Source of the DNA: Mikania micrantha
Lineage: Eukaryota; Streptophyta; Magnoliopsida; Asterales; Asteraceae
Length of the DNA stretch: 64,000 nt
NCBI GenBank assembly: GCA_009363875.1
Contig: CM018692.1
Location: 93,338,137 to 93,402,136, forward strand
Direction of reading: 5' to 3'
Shown here: in pieces, positions 1-10,989 of the stretch
Layout of the letters: every line of letters begins with the position of its first letter
How positions within the stretch are numbered: position 1 is the stretch's first letter
Notes under the pieces: generated by a model
Database searches by the model: none
What the model was told of the DNA's origin: nothing
The model's input: only the letters and a program-made list of their open reading frames with translations
Position numbers and translations under genes: made by a program

Positions 1-598
1 TTAGAATCATTTTGTTTGTAAGGTGTTTGATATGATATGCTTTGGCCTATAAGTGGTTGTACTCTCATCAGAAGTCCCCAGGTAGGAATTCTAATTACCG
101 GTACTACACTCTTCCAGTTAGTACATATACATCCCACAAACCTAATTCTAACGAGATCTCAAAAATCAATAATGGAATTCCTATTTCATATAAGGGATAA
201 TATTAGACATTAAGCCTAAGAAGTTTTGAATTACTACTATCAAAAGATTGTTTGTGTGGACTTGAGTTTGGAATTGAATTCATCAAAGCGTTTTGTAAGG
301 CACTTACTTAACTAAGTAAATCCCATGATAAAAGGCAATCTTAATCTAAGGCATTACTAAATAAGTGTAAGCAAAGTAATTTAACAACTATGGCTTTCTT
401 CTATGGTATTTAACAAACTATGGCTTTCATTTATGGTAACATTATAATATAGCACATATTAAATAAGCATAGCACATAAGCAAATAATGAACACATAATA
501 GTAATACGAGATAATTCATATTTGGTTAAGCTTAGTTATAGTCTAGGTCACCATTTCTAATAACATAAATCCCTATAACCATGGCTCTGATACCAATC
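1..598 (-). mobile_element. 5' leader of a minus-strand Ty3/gypsy element running off the left edge
   Basis: The stretch between the window edge and the primer-binding site at 584-595 is the untranslated leader of an LTR retrotransposon read right to left. Its coding part would lie to the left, outside the window. No gag or pol frame is visible here. The call rests on the primer-binding site and the LTR-like sequence that starts at 599. Confidence 0.6.
584..595 (-). promoter_or_regulatory. Retrotransposon primer-binding site (initiator Met-tRNA type)
   Basis: The plus strand reads GCTCTGATACCA, so the minus strand reads TGGTATCAGAGC, the usual plant primer-binding site for initiator Met-tRNA. 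It lies 3 bases from the LTR end TGTCACATCCC at 599. This fixes both orientation and LTR boundary. Confidence 0.85.
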
Positions 599-3432
599 TG
601 TCACATCCCGACCGACTGCAGAATACGTTGGGGAGCGATTGTGAATGCTCAAAAGCTCATGATGCTATTATAGGTTACAATATTTAATGCATTAATATTA
701 ATCAATACAAACATTAAATTCATAAAATTCAAATTACATTACATGAATTTAAATATACAATCAATTACAAATGAAATTCTAAACATCGTTTTAAATAATT
801 AACTAGGTCTAGTATTCCTATTCTTATGTCTTCTCCATGTCTTCATCTTAACCTGTTACATATGTAAAATAAAGGTCAGCTATTGGCATAGTTGGTGAGC
901 CATTCTATAGTTTAATACAATAGTTAAAAAAAAGATGCAAAACTATTAAACTAAATAGAATTAGATCTAAAGCATATGTAAATTGCAAGTAGCACAAAAC
1001 AAGAATCCAAACAAGTGATCTTACAAAGTTTAAATCAAGACTAGCTAGGTGTTTAACTTAAACAATGTGAATCTGAATGTTTATGTATGTGTTCCTTTCA
1101 CCTTTTTAACACAAGACATAAGTCATTGCGAAAAACGAAGTTACATTCTTAGGCTAGTAGATACTAGTTTATGTTTGATGTATGAAACGTCTTCTAACCT
1201 AAATCCCACATAGCAATTAGCACATAAGTTCACATAGCATCTAAATCATGTCTACTAAGCTTAAGAGTTTGCATCATGTATATGTTTTGACTCTAAGAAT
1301 ATGTTTGTGTATATAGCATATGTAACATCCCAAAAGTTTACAAAAGTAAAATGGAGTAAGAATTAACTCACTTGTTTTAAGTCTAATCCTTGGTCAAATG
1401 TTTTCTTGGATGGGGAAAAGCTAGCAACCTTTCCCTAATTTTTATGAAAAGCATATGTCTTAGTCTACGTTCAAATGTCTGCCTAAAGTTCATATGTTTG
1501 CCTAAAAGTTTATGGCTTCTATGACATCCCTAATTTTCTAACATTGATAATGTGTACTTAGAATAATATTTAATTATCTATTATAATTAAATATTCTCCA
1601 TTGTATAAATAATAAATAAATTGGAATACTTTTAATATTCCATTTATATATTATAAAAGTCTTAGATTAATTGTTTTGGGAATATTTAGTTATTAATTAA
1701 ATATTCTTATTTGAATATAATAAATACATTGAAATATTTTTAATATTCCATTTATATATTATACAAGGTCTATGAATATAAAGTTGTGCCCAATTGATCA
1801 TGATTTAGTTTGTTACAACTTATTTATATAACTAAGTTATTCTATATAATACTTATTAGTTTAAAAAGTTTTTGATTTTAAAAGTCATGTATTGAGTAAA
1901 AGTTTTTAACAAAATAATATTCATTTGTGAGTGTTTTATAATTTATAAAATTATTTTTTTTGTGAAATCATTTTATAAAATTACAAGTCATAAATGATTT
2001 TAAGAAGAATAATTTTGTACAACTTATTGTTTATTATAAAGTTTTATAAATAATTACATTTTTAATAAAATCCTTTTATTTTTAGCATTTACAAAGGATA
2101 TAAATATAAATATAAATATAAAAGTTTTTATTTCCTTAAGGTTTTTAAAGAAATAAATAAATAATTAAAGATTATATTGTTTAAAAATAGTTTTTCAAAA
2201 GTTTATGTTTTGTAAAAATAAATCTTGCTTTAAAATGTTTTATTTACATTTTCTAGTAATTAAGATAGTTTCTTGGTTTAAATAATAAACTTTTAAATAA
2301 TAATTTTAATTTATTTTTCTATTATTTATAACTATTTTTAATAAAATAATAAACTGTTAAGAATATAGTTTTAGGTTTGTAAAATTTTTACAGAATTAAT
2401 TGTGAAAGAAATATCATTAAAATGGTCAAAAAGGGCAAAAACCGGTTTTAGTGCTACGGATCAGCCTGGAACTCGCGACCACTCCCTCAGCCGGCGGCCT
2501 TGTTACCGCTACGTTGGGGGAGTTTTTAATGATTAAGATGGATTGAAACTAAACCTAAACAGATTGCACAACCGAGTTTGAAATCCTATGAACCCTAATC
2601 TAATCGGTTTCTAATTCGTTCAATTCGTTGTTTGTGAGAGATCAAAAGCATAGGGCTTTTGTTTCTCATGTTCTTACGATCCTAAAGGTGTAAGACTTAC
2701 TTGATTTGTTGATATTTTGTGCAGGCTTCGATTTGAGCAGGGTCTTTGGTCGTTCTCAGGTTCGAACGGCGATCAAATCTTATTTTGTGTTATTGTTTTT
2801 CGCCCAGACAACTTCACGAGGATGAAACGAACCTAGAGTGATGTTTGATTTGAGTTTCATACACGTATTCTACGAATTTGAATTCCGGTTCGTTCATGTT
2901 AATTTTGGGAGGGCTTAACGCGTTTAATTGGATTGATTTAAATCAATTGACGATTGATAACTGTTAACACGTGCGATCCTTACCAAAAAGATCAAGCCTT
3001 AGCTGTCATCTAGCTGTGGTTCGTACGGGAACAAATCCAGGTTGATGTTTGGGTTCGGGTTGCCCAGATGGGTAAACGGGTGGAATGGATAACCAATTTT
3101 AAGGTTTTTACACAAATGGTCCCTCATGTTTAGGGATATGCTTCTTTCAGATTTATCTTTTTTTTTTAAAGCTGAAACATTAGTTTTATAATTTGGCAAA
3201 ATTGATCCCCTATAGTTGAATGGTTTATTTATTTCAACATTTTATAAAACCATTTATTTGTTTTTATAAATTATGTTTTATAAACTAAATAACTTGTGAT
3301 TTATTTTATATAAAATTTTATAGAATTACAAATCTTTTATTTATTACAAGGCTTATTGTTGTTACTACTACTACTGCTCCTGCTCCTGCTGCTGCTAAAC
3401 ATAAAAATAATGTTTGAAATGTGTATGTATAC

Positions 3433-3505
<73 letters not shown>

Positions 3506-3760
3506 ACCATTTTTATGATTCTAAATGTTTATGAAATCATTCAATAGTTTAACTATTAAATGTATAAAATATAGATATTTATAATAGTTTTTAAAACTTT
3601 CATCTAATTTGTTTTTATCAATATATGTTTATTAAGTTTAATCTATATGTATAAATTGAATACATAAGAATGTTTCAAAATAGCTACTCTAAACTTTGCT
3701 TTATTAGAACTTGAAAATGATTAGAATTATTCGATTTTTAAAATAATCATAGGGATTACA
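599..3760 (-). mobile_element. 5' LTR of minus-strand Ty3/gypsy element (left end of window)
   Basis: The sequence starts (plus strand) TGTCACATCCC next to the primer-binding site. My best guess for the far end is ATTACA at 3760, which on the minus strand gives an LTR beginning TGTAATCCC and ending GGGATGTGACA. The length of about 3.16 kb is long but possible for Tekay-like elements. The far boundary is uncertain because the other LTR and the target duplication are outside the window. Very AT-rich inside (about 1540-2400 and 3230-3720). Confidence 0.5.
3436..3502. repeat. (TA)n microsatellite
   Basis: About 33 uninterrupted TA units, preceded at 3359-3395 by a short run of ACT/CTG-like trinucleotides. 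The 63-residue frame over it, with poly-Leu and alternating Ile-Tyr, is an artefact of these repeats. Confidence 0.95.
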
Positions 3761-4619
3761 TGACACGTGGCATTATAGTAAAAACACAGTCACTAGTACG
3801 GTAATTCGATGAATTATCGAGAAACGCGCACACATATTGTAAAATTTACGAACACTGGTGAACGTCAAACAAAATAATCAATTTCACAATAACTGATTCA
3901 TATATGATCAAACATCGAACAAATTTGATACGAAAGCTAATAAACAATAAGCAATAACGAATAACGAACGAAAAATGAGTCAAGCAAATAAAAATGGGCA
4001 ATTGGGCCAGCCCAGGACCCTTCGCGGTACGCAAAGGGCCCCAGATAGAGCCTTGGCGGTACACAAAGGGGAGCGGGACAATTAGAAATCTCCAGATTTC
4101 TTCGCAGTATGCCATGATTGATCAACTTCCACCATGGCGATACGCGGCGTATTTCGGGAGAGAACCCGATTAAAATATTCTTGGCGGTACGCCAAGACTA
4201 CCTAGGACTTGCTTGGCAGTACGCGAAGAATACCAGATCGCAGAAACTTTATAAAAGTCGAACCAAACCATTTGTTTCGGTTTTACATCAACTCCCTCGA
4301 ACTCAAACACCTTGCTCTACCCCCACAACCTGCTATATCCATTCCCAACCTCAAGAAACGAGATTTGAGCTACCTTGAATTCACCATTGGTGTATTGGAG
4401 GCCTTGAAGACTTGGAGGAGCTCATTCACCATCACCATCTTCTTGGAGGAGCTAGAGAATCACCACAAACAATCTTCAGAACCTGTCCTTGAGCATTCCA
4501 GCTGCATCTCAGCTCCATACACTTTTGGAAGGTAAATTTGGTGACCATTTTGCACTAAACACCCACTAAATCTCACATGCAACTCAATATACACACGTGC
4601 AACATTATAGATGATGCAT
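3761..4619 (+). mobile_element. LTR fragment, plus strand, with CGGTACGC words before a TATA box
   Basis: This piece begins TGACACGTGGCA and resembles the start of the solo LTR at 5550 (TGACACCCGGCA). Both share a cluster of CGGTACGC-like words (here at 4025, 4057, 4105, 4185 and 4217) followed by a TATA box (TTTATAAAAG from 4248) and a similar C-rich transcribed stretch. It is cut at 4620 by insertion of another gypsy LTR. The 86- and 108-codon frames over 4118-4535 are not supported as genes. Confidence 0.5.
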
Positions 4620-5193
4620 TGTAACGACCCAATTTCGATTAAGTAATTATATTAATATAATGGTTATGTTTAAAGTTGAATTTGTGTTAACTAGTAGGTT
4701 AATTTTTTTAAATATTAACTACTAGTAAAACGAAAATGTTGTTTAAAGTTAAATAAAAGTAGAGGGGGGTAAAGTGCCAATTGGGCAAAGATAACTAAAT
4801 ATAAAAGAGGAGGCTTTGACTTAGTCAAAATCACAAACCTCTTCTTCTTTTTCTCAGGAAAACGTGGAGCAACAAAAAACCCAAAGAAGAACTTGATTCT
4901 TGGAGCAAAATTGACCCACCTTGGAAGCCTGGATCTTCAGTGCAAAGTGTTCTACACATGTTGTAGTACATATTGGTAAGTTTCTTTGATGATTTTGTTG
5001 AAATGTTTTATATATGGGTTTTAAAACTATATTTTGTGTAAATGTCATGTGGAAAGGATATGATATCCTTATACTTTTGATAAACAAGCTTTAGACTAAC
5101 TTTGTTAACGCTAAACATTCTAGAAATTGAGACCACTTTTGTAATTCCGCAAATTTGATTAAAATGACATGTTTTGAGATTTGGGGTGTCTCA
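4620..5193 (+). mobile_element. Short 5' LTR of a truncated Tekay-type Ty3/gypsy element
   Basis: It starts TGTAACGACCC and ends GGGGTGTCTCA, and matches both ends of the 2162-bp LTRs at 34468-36629 and 41663-43824. Relative to them it lacks about 1.58 kb of the LTR interior (equivalent to about 34854-36434), with TTG at both breakpoints. A TATA box (ATATAAAAG) lies near 4800. A primer-binding site TGGTATCAGAGC follows at 5197-5208. Confidence 0.85.
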
Positions 5194-5549
5194 AGTTGGT
5201 ATCAGAGCCATTGGTTTGAGTGAATCAAGTGGTTACTACCACTTGAACTCAAACTTTTGTGCTCTTGATCTAAAGGAAAGAACGGTTCAATCCAAGACTC
5301 GATCACGTGGCCAAGAACCTAAGGTTAGTAGATGTAACATATGTGATTACATGCTATAAATGAGTGCCTTATAGGCTAATGAAAGATTTAAATGTGACTT
5401 TGTTGAACAATGGTTATTGTGATGATTATGTGATATATGAACCGAACCTCTTAACCAAGGTTTTAAAATGATGAAGTTATGGAAATGAACATGTGATGGG
5501 GATATCATTATGCATGGCCAGTATAATCATATTCGCATGACATAGACAT
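5194..5549 (+). mobile_element. Leader of the truncated gypsy element, up to the solo-LTR insertion
   Basis: It aligns with the leader of the inner element at 36630-36993, including the primer-binding site and the phrase GTGATGGGGATATCATTATG. The match stops at GACAT (5545-5549) and resumes at 8270, showing that the sequence between was inserted later. Confidence 0.8.
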
Positions 5550-8269
5550 TATGACACCCGGCAATTTCAGGTAAATTGCAACTCTTACACTCTATGTATT
5601 TCACATTCATACTTGTTTCATTTCATTTAATTATGTTTAATTAGATGAGTCAAACACAATCAACTGCGAAACGATAGTTCAAGGAACTATCGAATCGTAC
5701 ATTGCACATTGGTTTTGGAAACCAAGTGTGACAAACACAAACACAAACGCGAAACAATAATTCTTGGAATTAGTGGATTGTGCAATACATGTTGCTTGTG
5801 GTTAATCAAGCATGCAAACGGTTCGTAGCGACGAACGCAAACTATCGAGATAATTCGAAGAATTATCGAAACACACACACGAGTCTCACTAACGTTGGTG
5901 ATCAAACAGTAATCAAACTTATGTGTTATTATATGATTATGTGCTAAACATACATTAGATGTTTAGGATAAACGTTGGGAATCGAACATGAGCGAAACCG
6001 AATCAACGAAATCGAAAAACAAGGAAACAGAACCTTCGCGGTAGCCGAGGCTCCTCGACAAAGGGCTTGGCGGTACGCGAAGAGAAATGGGGGTCGGTAC
6101 CCCGAAATCCTCAGCGGTACGCTAAGACTAAGCATGATCGGTGTCGGCGGTACGCCAAGGCCATGCAGATCAAAAAATATTATAAAAGCAACCACAAACT
6201 CTTTCACTCGGTTTTCTCTCATTTCCTCCGAGCTTGTACACCATATCCCGACCAAAACCCATCTGAATCAGTCATCCAACCTTCTGAAAACACCATTGGA
6301 GCTAGTTCTTGGTGTTTGGAAGCCATAAAAACATCAAGGAAGCTTGGGAAGATCTCAATCAAAAAGAAGATCGAATCCAGCCACATTAGGAGCTCCACAA
6401 CCTCTGTCTAACTCGAAATCAGTCACCTAAGAGCTTCTAAGGTTGTCTCCTATACTTATCTATGGTTAGATCGTACATGCATGATGTAAAAACACACATG
6501 CAAGTGTGTTTGAACACATGCAACTCCATGTGGCTATTGTACACGAATTTGTTGGTTATTTGATGTGTTATTTGATTTAGATCTACTGATTTTAGAGTAG
6601 ATAAGTGTTTGGATTGAGTATTGATAGGTTATTGTGTGATTTTGGTAAACTTGCCATAAAAGGAAACTTTTATGTTGCATGTCATAGATTGGTCATGATT
6701 TAGACATGTCTAGATGTTGTCAAATGTATATTGAAGTGTTTAGAAACACATTTAAGTATTTGATTTTGTCAAAAAACATGATTTTGTAAGAACTTACTAT
6801 TTATGGAAACTTTTGTAAATCAAAAGAGGGCTTTAGATACTTTGTCATGATTAGATGAACTTTGATTATTGAAATATGTTTAAAAATGATTTCTAAGCAT
6901 ACTGGAAACTTCGATTTGTAAAAACAAGATTTTAAACGGATACTTTCCAAATAAGGAAACTTTATTTGGGGAAAACGCCATAAATGACGATTCACGCACA
7001 AACGATATACTTTAATTATTTAAACGTGTTTCTATAAATATACTAATGGTATTATCTTTATGAAATGAGATTTCATAACTACACTTTCCTATAATGGAAA
7101 CTTTCCAAAAATGGAAACATTTATGATTCTTACACGTCACCTAAGTGAACGTTGTACGATTAGAGTCATATGATGCATGTAGGCGTCCTACTTGTATTTA
7201 TGACACATTTAACAGAATAAACGTAACCAACGTGTCACCAACGATTCGTCGAGTCAACACCAGTCAACACACGCACATTCGGTTGAGCACACCGACACTT
7301 GGAGTTGTATGGAATACAACACAACACACCACAAAACACAAACTCACACCTATATGGTTATAGGTTCTTACTAGCAGGATTGCTAGCACTCGCAAGGTAG
7401 TAAACAACACATAAACCAGAACTACTTTACCAGGTGAGTTCACGGCAACTTTTTCTATTTTCTACCTTTGGGCGAGAAAACATTGCATATAACAGTTTTT
7501 GAACAACAAACATACTTTTTGGTACATTTGTACATGTTAATATCACGTATATGCATATGTGTGGCACTCATCCACAAAACTGATAAGTCCTCATTAAACA
7601 CATCTCGAACCGTTAATAGCGCGTGGCGCTTAGCGTGGTAATTCTGAATAGTACTATTTGAGCCTGACAAGCCCCACTGCTGCGCGCCGTATGGCCACCC
7701 CGACTGGAGGTCGGAACAGTGCAAAATTGACCAAACAACATTGCCATATCTTGTTGGATGGTGATGGTGGGAGGAAGCATGTTAGCTTTCGTTGCAAACC
7801 TGCATATGGTATAACTCATATTGACTAGCTATCAATGGATATTGCATTGTAATGAAATGTAAAGTTGCTAATATTTACTTTAAACATTTAGATGTTTATT
7901 TCCGATATAAAAACCTGTGCTCTCACCAACCTTTGTGTTGACCCTTTTTACTCGCATGTTTTCTAAGGTAGCTAAGGCATGCACACAAGGATATGATGTT
8001 AGGATAGAGTCCCATGCATCAGCTTTAGTGTTTTAGGCCATTGAAACCATTGAATAATTAACAACATTTGGTTTGTTTTTGTTTTGAAAACTATTTTATG
8101 AACGTTTCCGCAACTTTTGTATTTAAACTGTTGTACGAACACTTACTTCCGCAACTCTGATTTTATAAAACTGTTTTGTCCAAGCGACATGTAGGTCTCG
8201 CAACAGTGTGACCAGAGACTGCGATCCTGACGGTCCAGTCGCGCCCTTCGGGAAGGCCGGGGTGCGACA
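5550..8269 (+). mobile_element. Solo LTR of another gypsy family, inserted in the leader
   Basis: About 2.72 kb begins TATGACACCC and ends GGGGTGCGACA, flanked by GACAT at 5545-5549 and 8270-8274, as expected for a 5-bp target duplication. No gag or pol frame is inside, so this looks like a solo LTR left by LTR-LTR recombination. The expected first base pair TG appears as TA (or the true start is 2 bases in), so the left boundary is good to a few bases. It contains four CGGTAC-type words (6071, 6095, 6115, 6148) before a TATA box at 6181-6188, and a perfect splice-donor-like CAGGTGAGTT at 7431-7440. Confidence 0.7.
6071..6188 (+). promoter_or_regulatory. LTR promoter: CGGTACGC repeats and TATA box
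   Basis: Four CGGTACGC/CGGTACCC words at 6071, 6095, 6115 and 6148 lie upstream of TATAAAAG at 6181-6188. The same arrangement occurs at 4025-4256 in a second, diverged LTR. That the words act as an enhancer is inference. Confidence 0.55.
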
Positions 8270-8440
8270 GACATATCTTTAATGAATTCAACTTAAAATT
8301 TTGGCATAGAGTAGTAGGTAAGGTGTTAGAAATTTGTTTGTAAAGCGATATTTAGGTTCAAAAGTGGTGGATTATATTTATATATATACTATGACTTAGA
8401 AATAGGACCAAGTAACCTATTAACCTATTTTAGTCTTAGT

Positions 8441-9055
8441 ATGGCTCACGAGCACAACACAAACATTGATCCCACTTAAATGAGAGATATGGTGAAAGAG
8501 GAAGTGGCCAAGGCACTTCAAGCCAATATTCCCACGTATATGGAGGGGATGGAAGCTTCCTTACAAAATTTCATACGACAGGAGTTTGCAACTCTCAAAA
8601 CTGGTGGTGAAATGGAACGAGCTTCCAAGAAGGTCACGTACAAAGACTTTGTTGCATGCAAACCACCAGATTTTAAGGGTGAAGGGGATCCTCTACTAAG
8701 TCAAAGGTGGATTTCAGATATAGAGGGAACTTTTGAAACTTGCCACTATGATCCGTCAGATGAAGTTGTATTCGCTGGGAATCAACTGCGTGAAAGAGAC
8801 AAGGATTGGTGGGAACTTCTCTGCAAGGAGAAAGGAAGAGAAGGGATGAAAGACCTCACATGGACTGAATTCAAGGAGTTATTCATTAAGAGGTTTTGCC
8901 CTCAGGCTGCAATAGATCGAATAACTGAAGAATTTCTGAACAAGAGACACAAAGATAAAACTATCAACACCATTACTGCAATCTTCTTTGACAAGGCCAT
9001 ATTTTGTCCAGATCTTCTACAAACTGAGAAGATGTGGATGAACAGATATCATGGT
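8441..9055 (+). pseudogene. Ty3/gypsy gag remnant (truncated)
   Basis: The gag capsid protein packages the element's RNA into virus-like particles in the cytoplasm. This copy is closely related to the gag at 37168. It starts at ATG 8441, has a TAA stop at 8477-8479 where the relative has Gln, then runs open from ATG 8480 with the capsid region retained. Homology ends abruptly at about 9053, shortly before the part that would hold the zinc knuckles, and unrelated DNA follows. It belongs with the LTR at 4620 and the leader resumed at 8270. It cannot encode a complete Gag. Confidence 0.85.
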
Positions 9056-9515
9056 TCTTAGCATTCACTATGTTTCTTGTAATCGCGGGTTATTTCTTGT
9101 CAGAAGGAACCTCTCATTCCTCCCCTTGTTGAAATGGATCCATATATTGTCCGGTAGAACAACATTGATGAATCTAATCGTGAGTGTTCGTACCCCAGTA
9201 ATGAGATTTATGAACACATTTTTGTTGTTTACTGTAATGACATGAAGAAAGTTCTATTGGATCAGATGACTTCACACTGATCAAAGGATGGTGATGTTGA
9301 CACTACTCGTGTCCCTTTATTTGAATTCCATGGTATGTGTTTGTTCACTATAAGTAACTGAACAGTGTGTTCAGGTCATTTATACTTGCTTACCTCCAAC
9401 TACTAAAGTAATGTAAGAGATATTCTAGAGTTGCCCCAATGTGAATAAGTTATAAAATAACTTTAAAGAGGCAAATGATAATCTATGCTAGTAAATATAT
9501 ACAACTGCAAAGATT
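9056..9515. other. Unassigned stretch between two gag remnants
   Basis: I recognise nothing here. One 64-codon frame (9051-9245) has no family signature. Stretches such as 9240-9335 look like decayed coding sequence but I cannot place them. Confidence 0.4.
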
Positions 9516-10814
9516 TTAAATGAAGAGTGTACCAGTGGTGGTGTCTGTGTCCTGGCGTGCAGCAGCCGCTCCAATTTGAAAGGCCCGTCCTCTAGCTACT
9601 GGTGCCTTTGGTGGGATTCTCTTGGGACAGTCCCTTGAGAGATGTCCAGGTTTGCCACATGTGTAGCAAGACCTGTTGTCATTAGCAGCAGCCATCATCA
9701 CTGCATTGTTGTCCCTGTTCTGGGAAGTTGGGTTTCTGCAGTGGTCAACCCAATGCCCCCATCTTCCGCACCCAGTGCAATGTATGCACGGGGTCCCAAC
9801 ATGATGGTGAAAATGACAGTTGTTGCATTGTGGAGCCGCTCCAGCGCACGGCTTCTTGACTTGTAGTGGTGATGGTTATGGTGCCCTCAGGGCTGGTGTG
9901 GTCCCAGCATAGTTTTTGAGCACTTTCTGTTTCTTAGCCGGATGTTCATCCGGTTTCCTTGAGGTTTCAGTCTTTGCTACTTCAGCTTCTTTCTTGAGCG
10001 CCCCCAAGGCAACCATCACATCTGTCATTGTTGATGACAGAGTAACAGCCATTTCCAGGGTTGTTGGATGAGCAGCAAGGATAAAACCTTGCATACAAGC
10101 CGGTAATCCCCTGATATACCGTTCAATTCTCTTCTCCAGTGTTGGCACTATATCCGGTGCCAATGATGCTAGTTCGTGAAATCTTGTGGTGTAGGCCAGA
10201 TGCCCTGCACCAATCATAACAAGATTGAGTAACTCAGTCTCAACCTTCTTGAGTTCATTTCTTGGGCCAAACTCCGCCCGCAGTATGGCTTTGAAGTCAT
10301 CCCAAGGCATTGACAGAGCCTCATCCCTGCCTCTAGTATGAACTTGAGCGTTCCACCAAGTTAATGCTCGTTTGTGGAATGAACCAGCAGCATACTTTAC
10401 CTTATACTGTTCAGGACAGTTACTAATCTCTAGGGTAGTCTCCATCTTCTCGATCCATTGGATCAATCCGACAGCACCCTCACTGCCACTAAAGCTTGAT
10501 GGGTTGCAACCTACAAAGTTCTTGTAGGAGTAGTCCTGATGATGCCTGGTATTTCCACTGCCTTCTCCAGATGAGTTGGCGATATTACTGTTGTTGCTGT
10601 TAATCCGGTTCATCATCTCCGGGATTACATCCCTCAGTTGACTAGTCAGCAAAGTGGCCAGTGCTATAGTCGCAGGGTCCAACTGATGAACAAGCGGTGG
10701 CGGAGGTGGAGGTGGTTGTGTAGGAGAGTCAGTAGGTGAAGGTGTAGATGAGTGCGGTGCTGAATCATGTGGTGGTGGTGGCAGTATAGCTGGTGGTGGT
10801 CTCCTCGGCGGCAT
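9516..10814 (-). pseudogene. Ty3/gypsy gag remnant, minus strand
   Basis: Read from ATG at 10814 the protein has a Pro-rich N-terminus, a gypsy capsid domain (retrotrans_gag) and two zinc-knuckle-like segments at about 9620-9850, the second of clean CCHC form (CYTCGKPGHLSRDC). It also has the first residues of the protease linker, then stops at about 9516. One in-frame TAA at 9876-9878 breaks the capsid from the knuckles; the frame is otherwise continuous. Protease, RT and integrase are missing. The leader (10815-10974), primer-binding site and LTR lie to the right, consistent with a 5'-end fragment of a minus-strand element. Confidence 0.85.
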
Positions 10815-10974
10815 TCTGATCATAATCGAAAGAAAATCGGTTAGTGCATTGATCAGATGCATAAGACACATTCAAATAGAATCCTATGTCATATGATCTC
10901 TACATGAGGGTCCCTAGGTTATAGTCTAGGCCAAACCGTTTAAGTAATATGACCTATATTTCTCTATAACCATG

Positions 10975-10986
10975 GCTCTGATACCA
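10975..10986 (-). promoter_or_regulatory. Primer-binding site of the minus-strand gag-remnant element
   Basis: GCTCTGATACCA on the plus strand is TGGTATCAGAGC on the minus strand. It sits 3 bases from the LTR end TGTCACACCCC at 10990. Confidence 0.85.
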
Positions 10987-10989
10987 ATC

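Noticed and set aside
3356..3547. 63-residue frame with poly-Leu and alternating Ile-Tyr
   Set aside because: Produced by trinucleotide and TA microsatellites; no conserved content.
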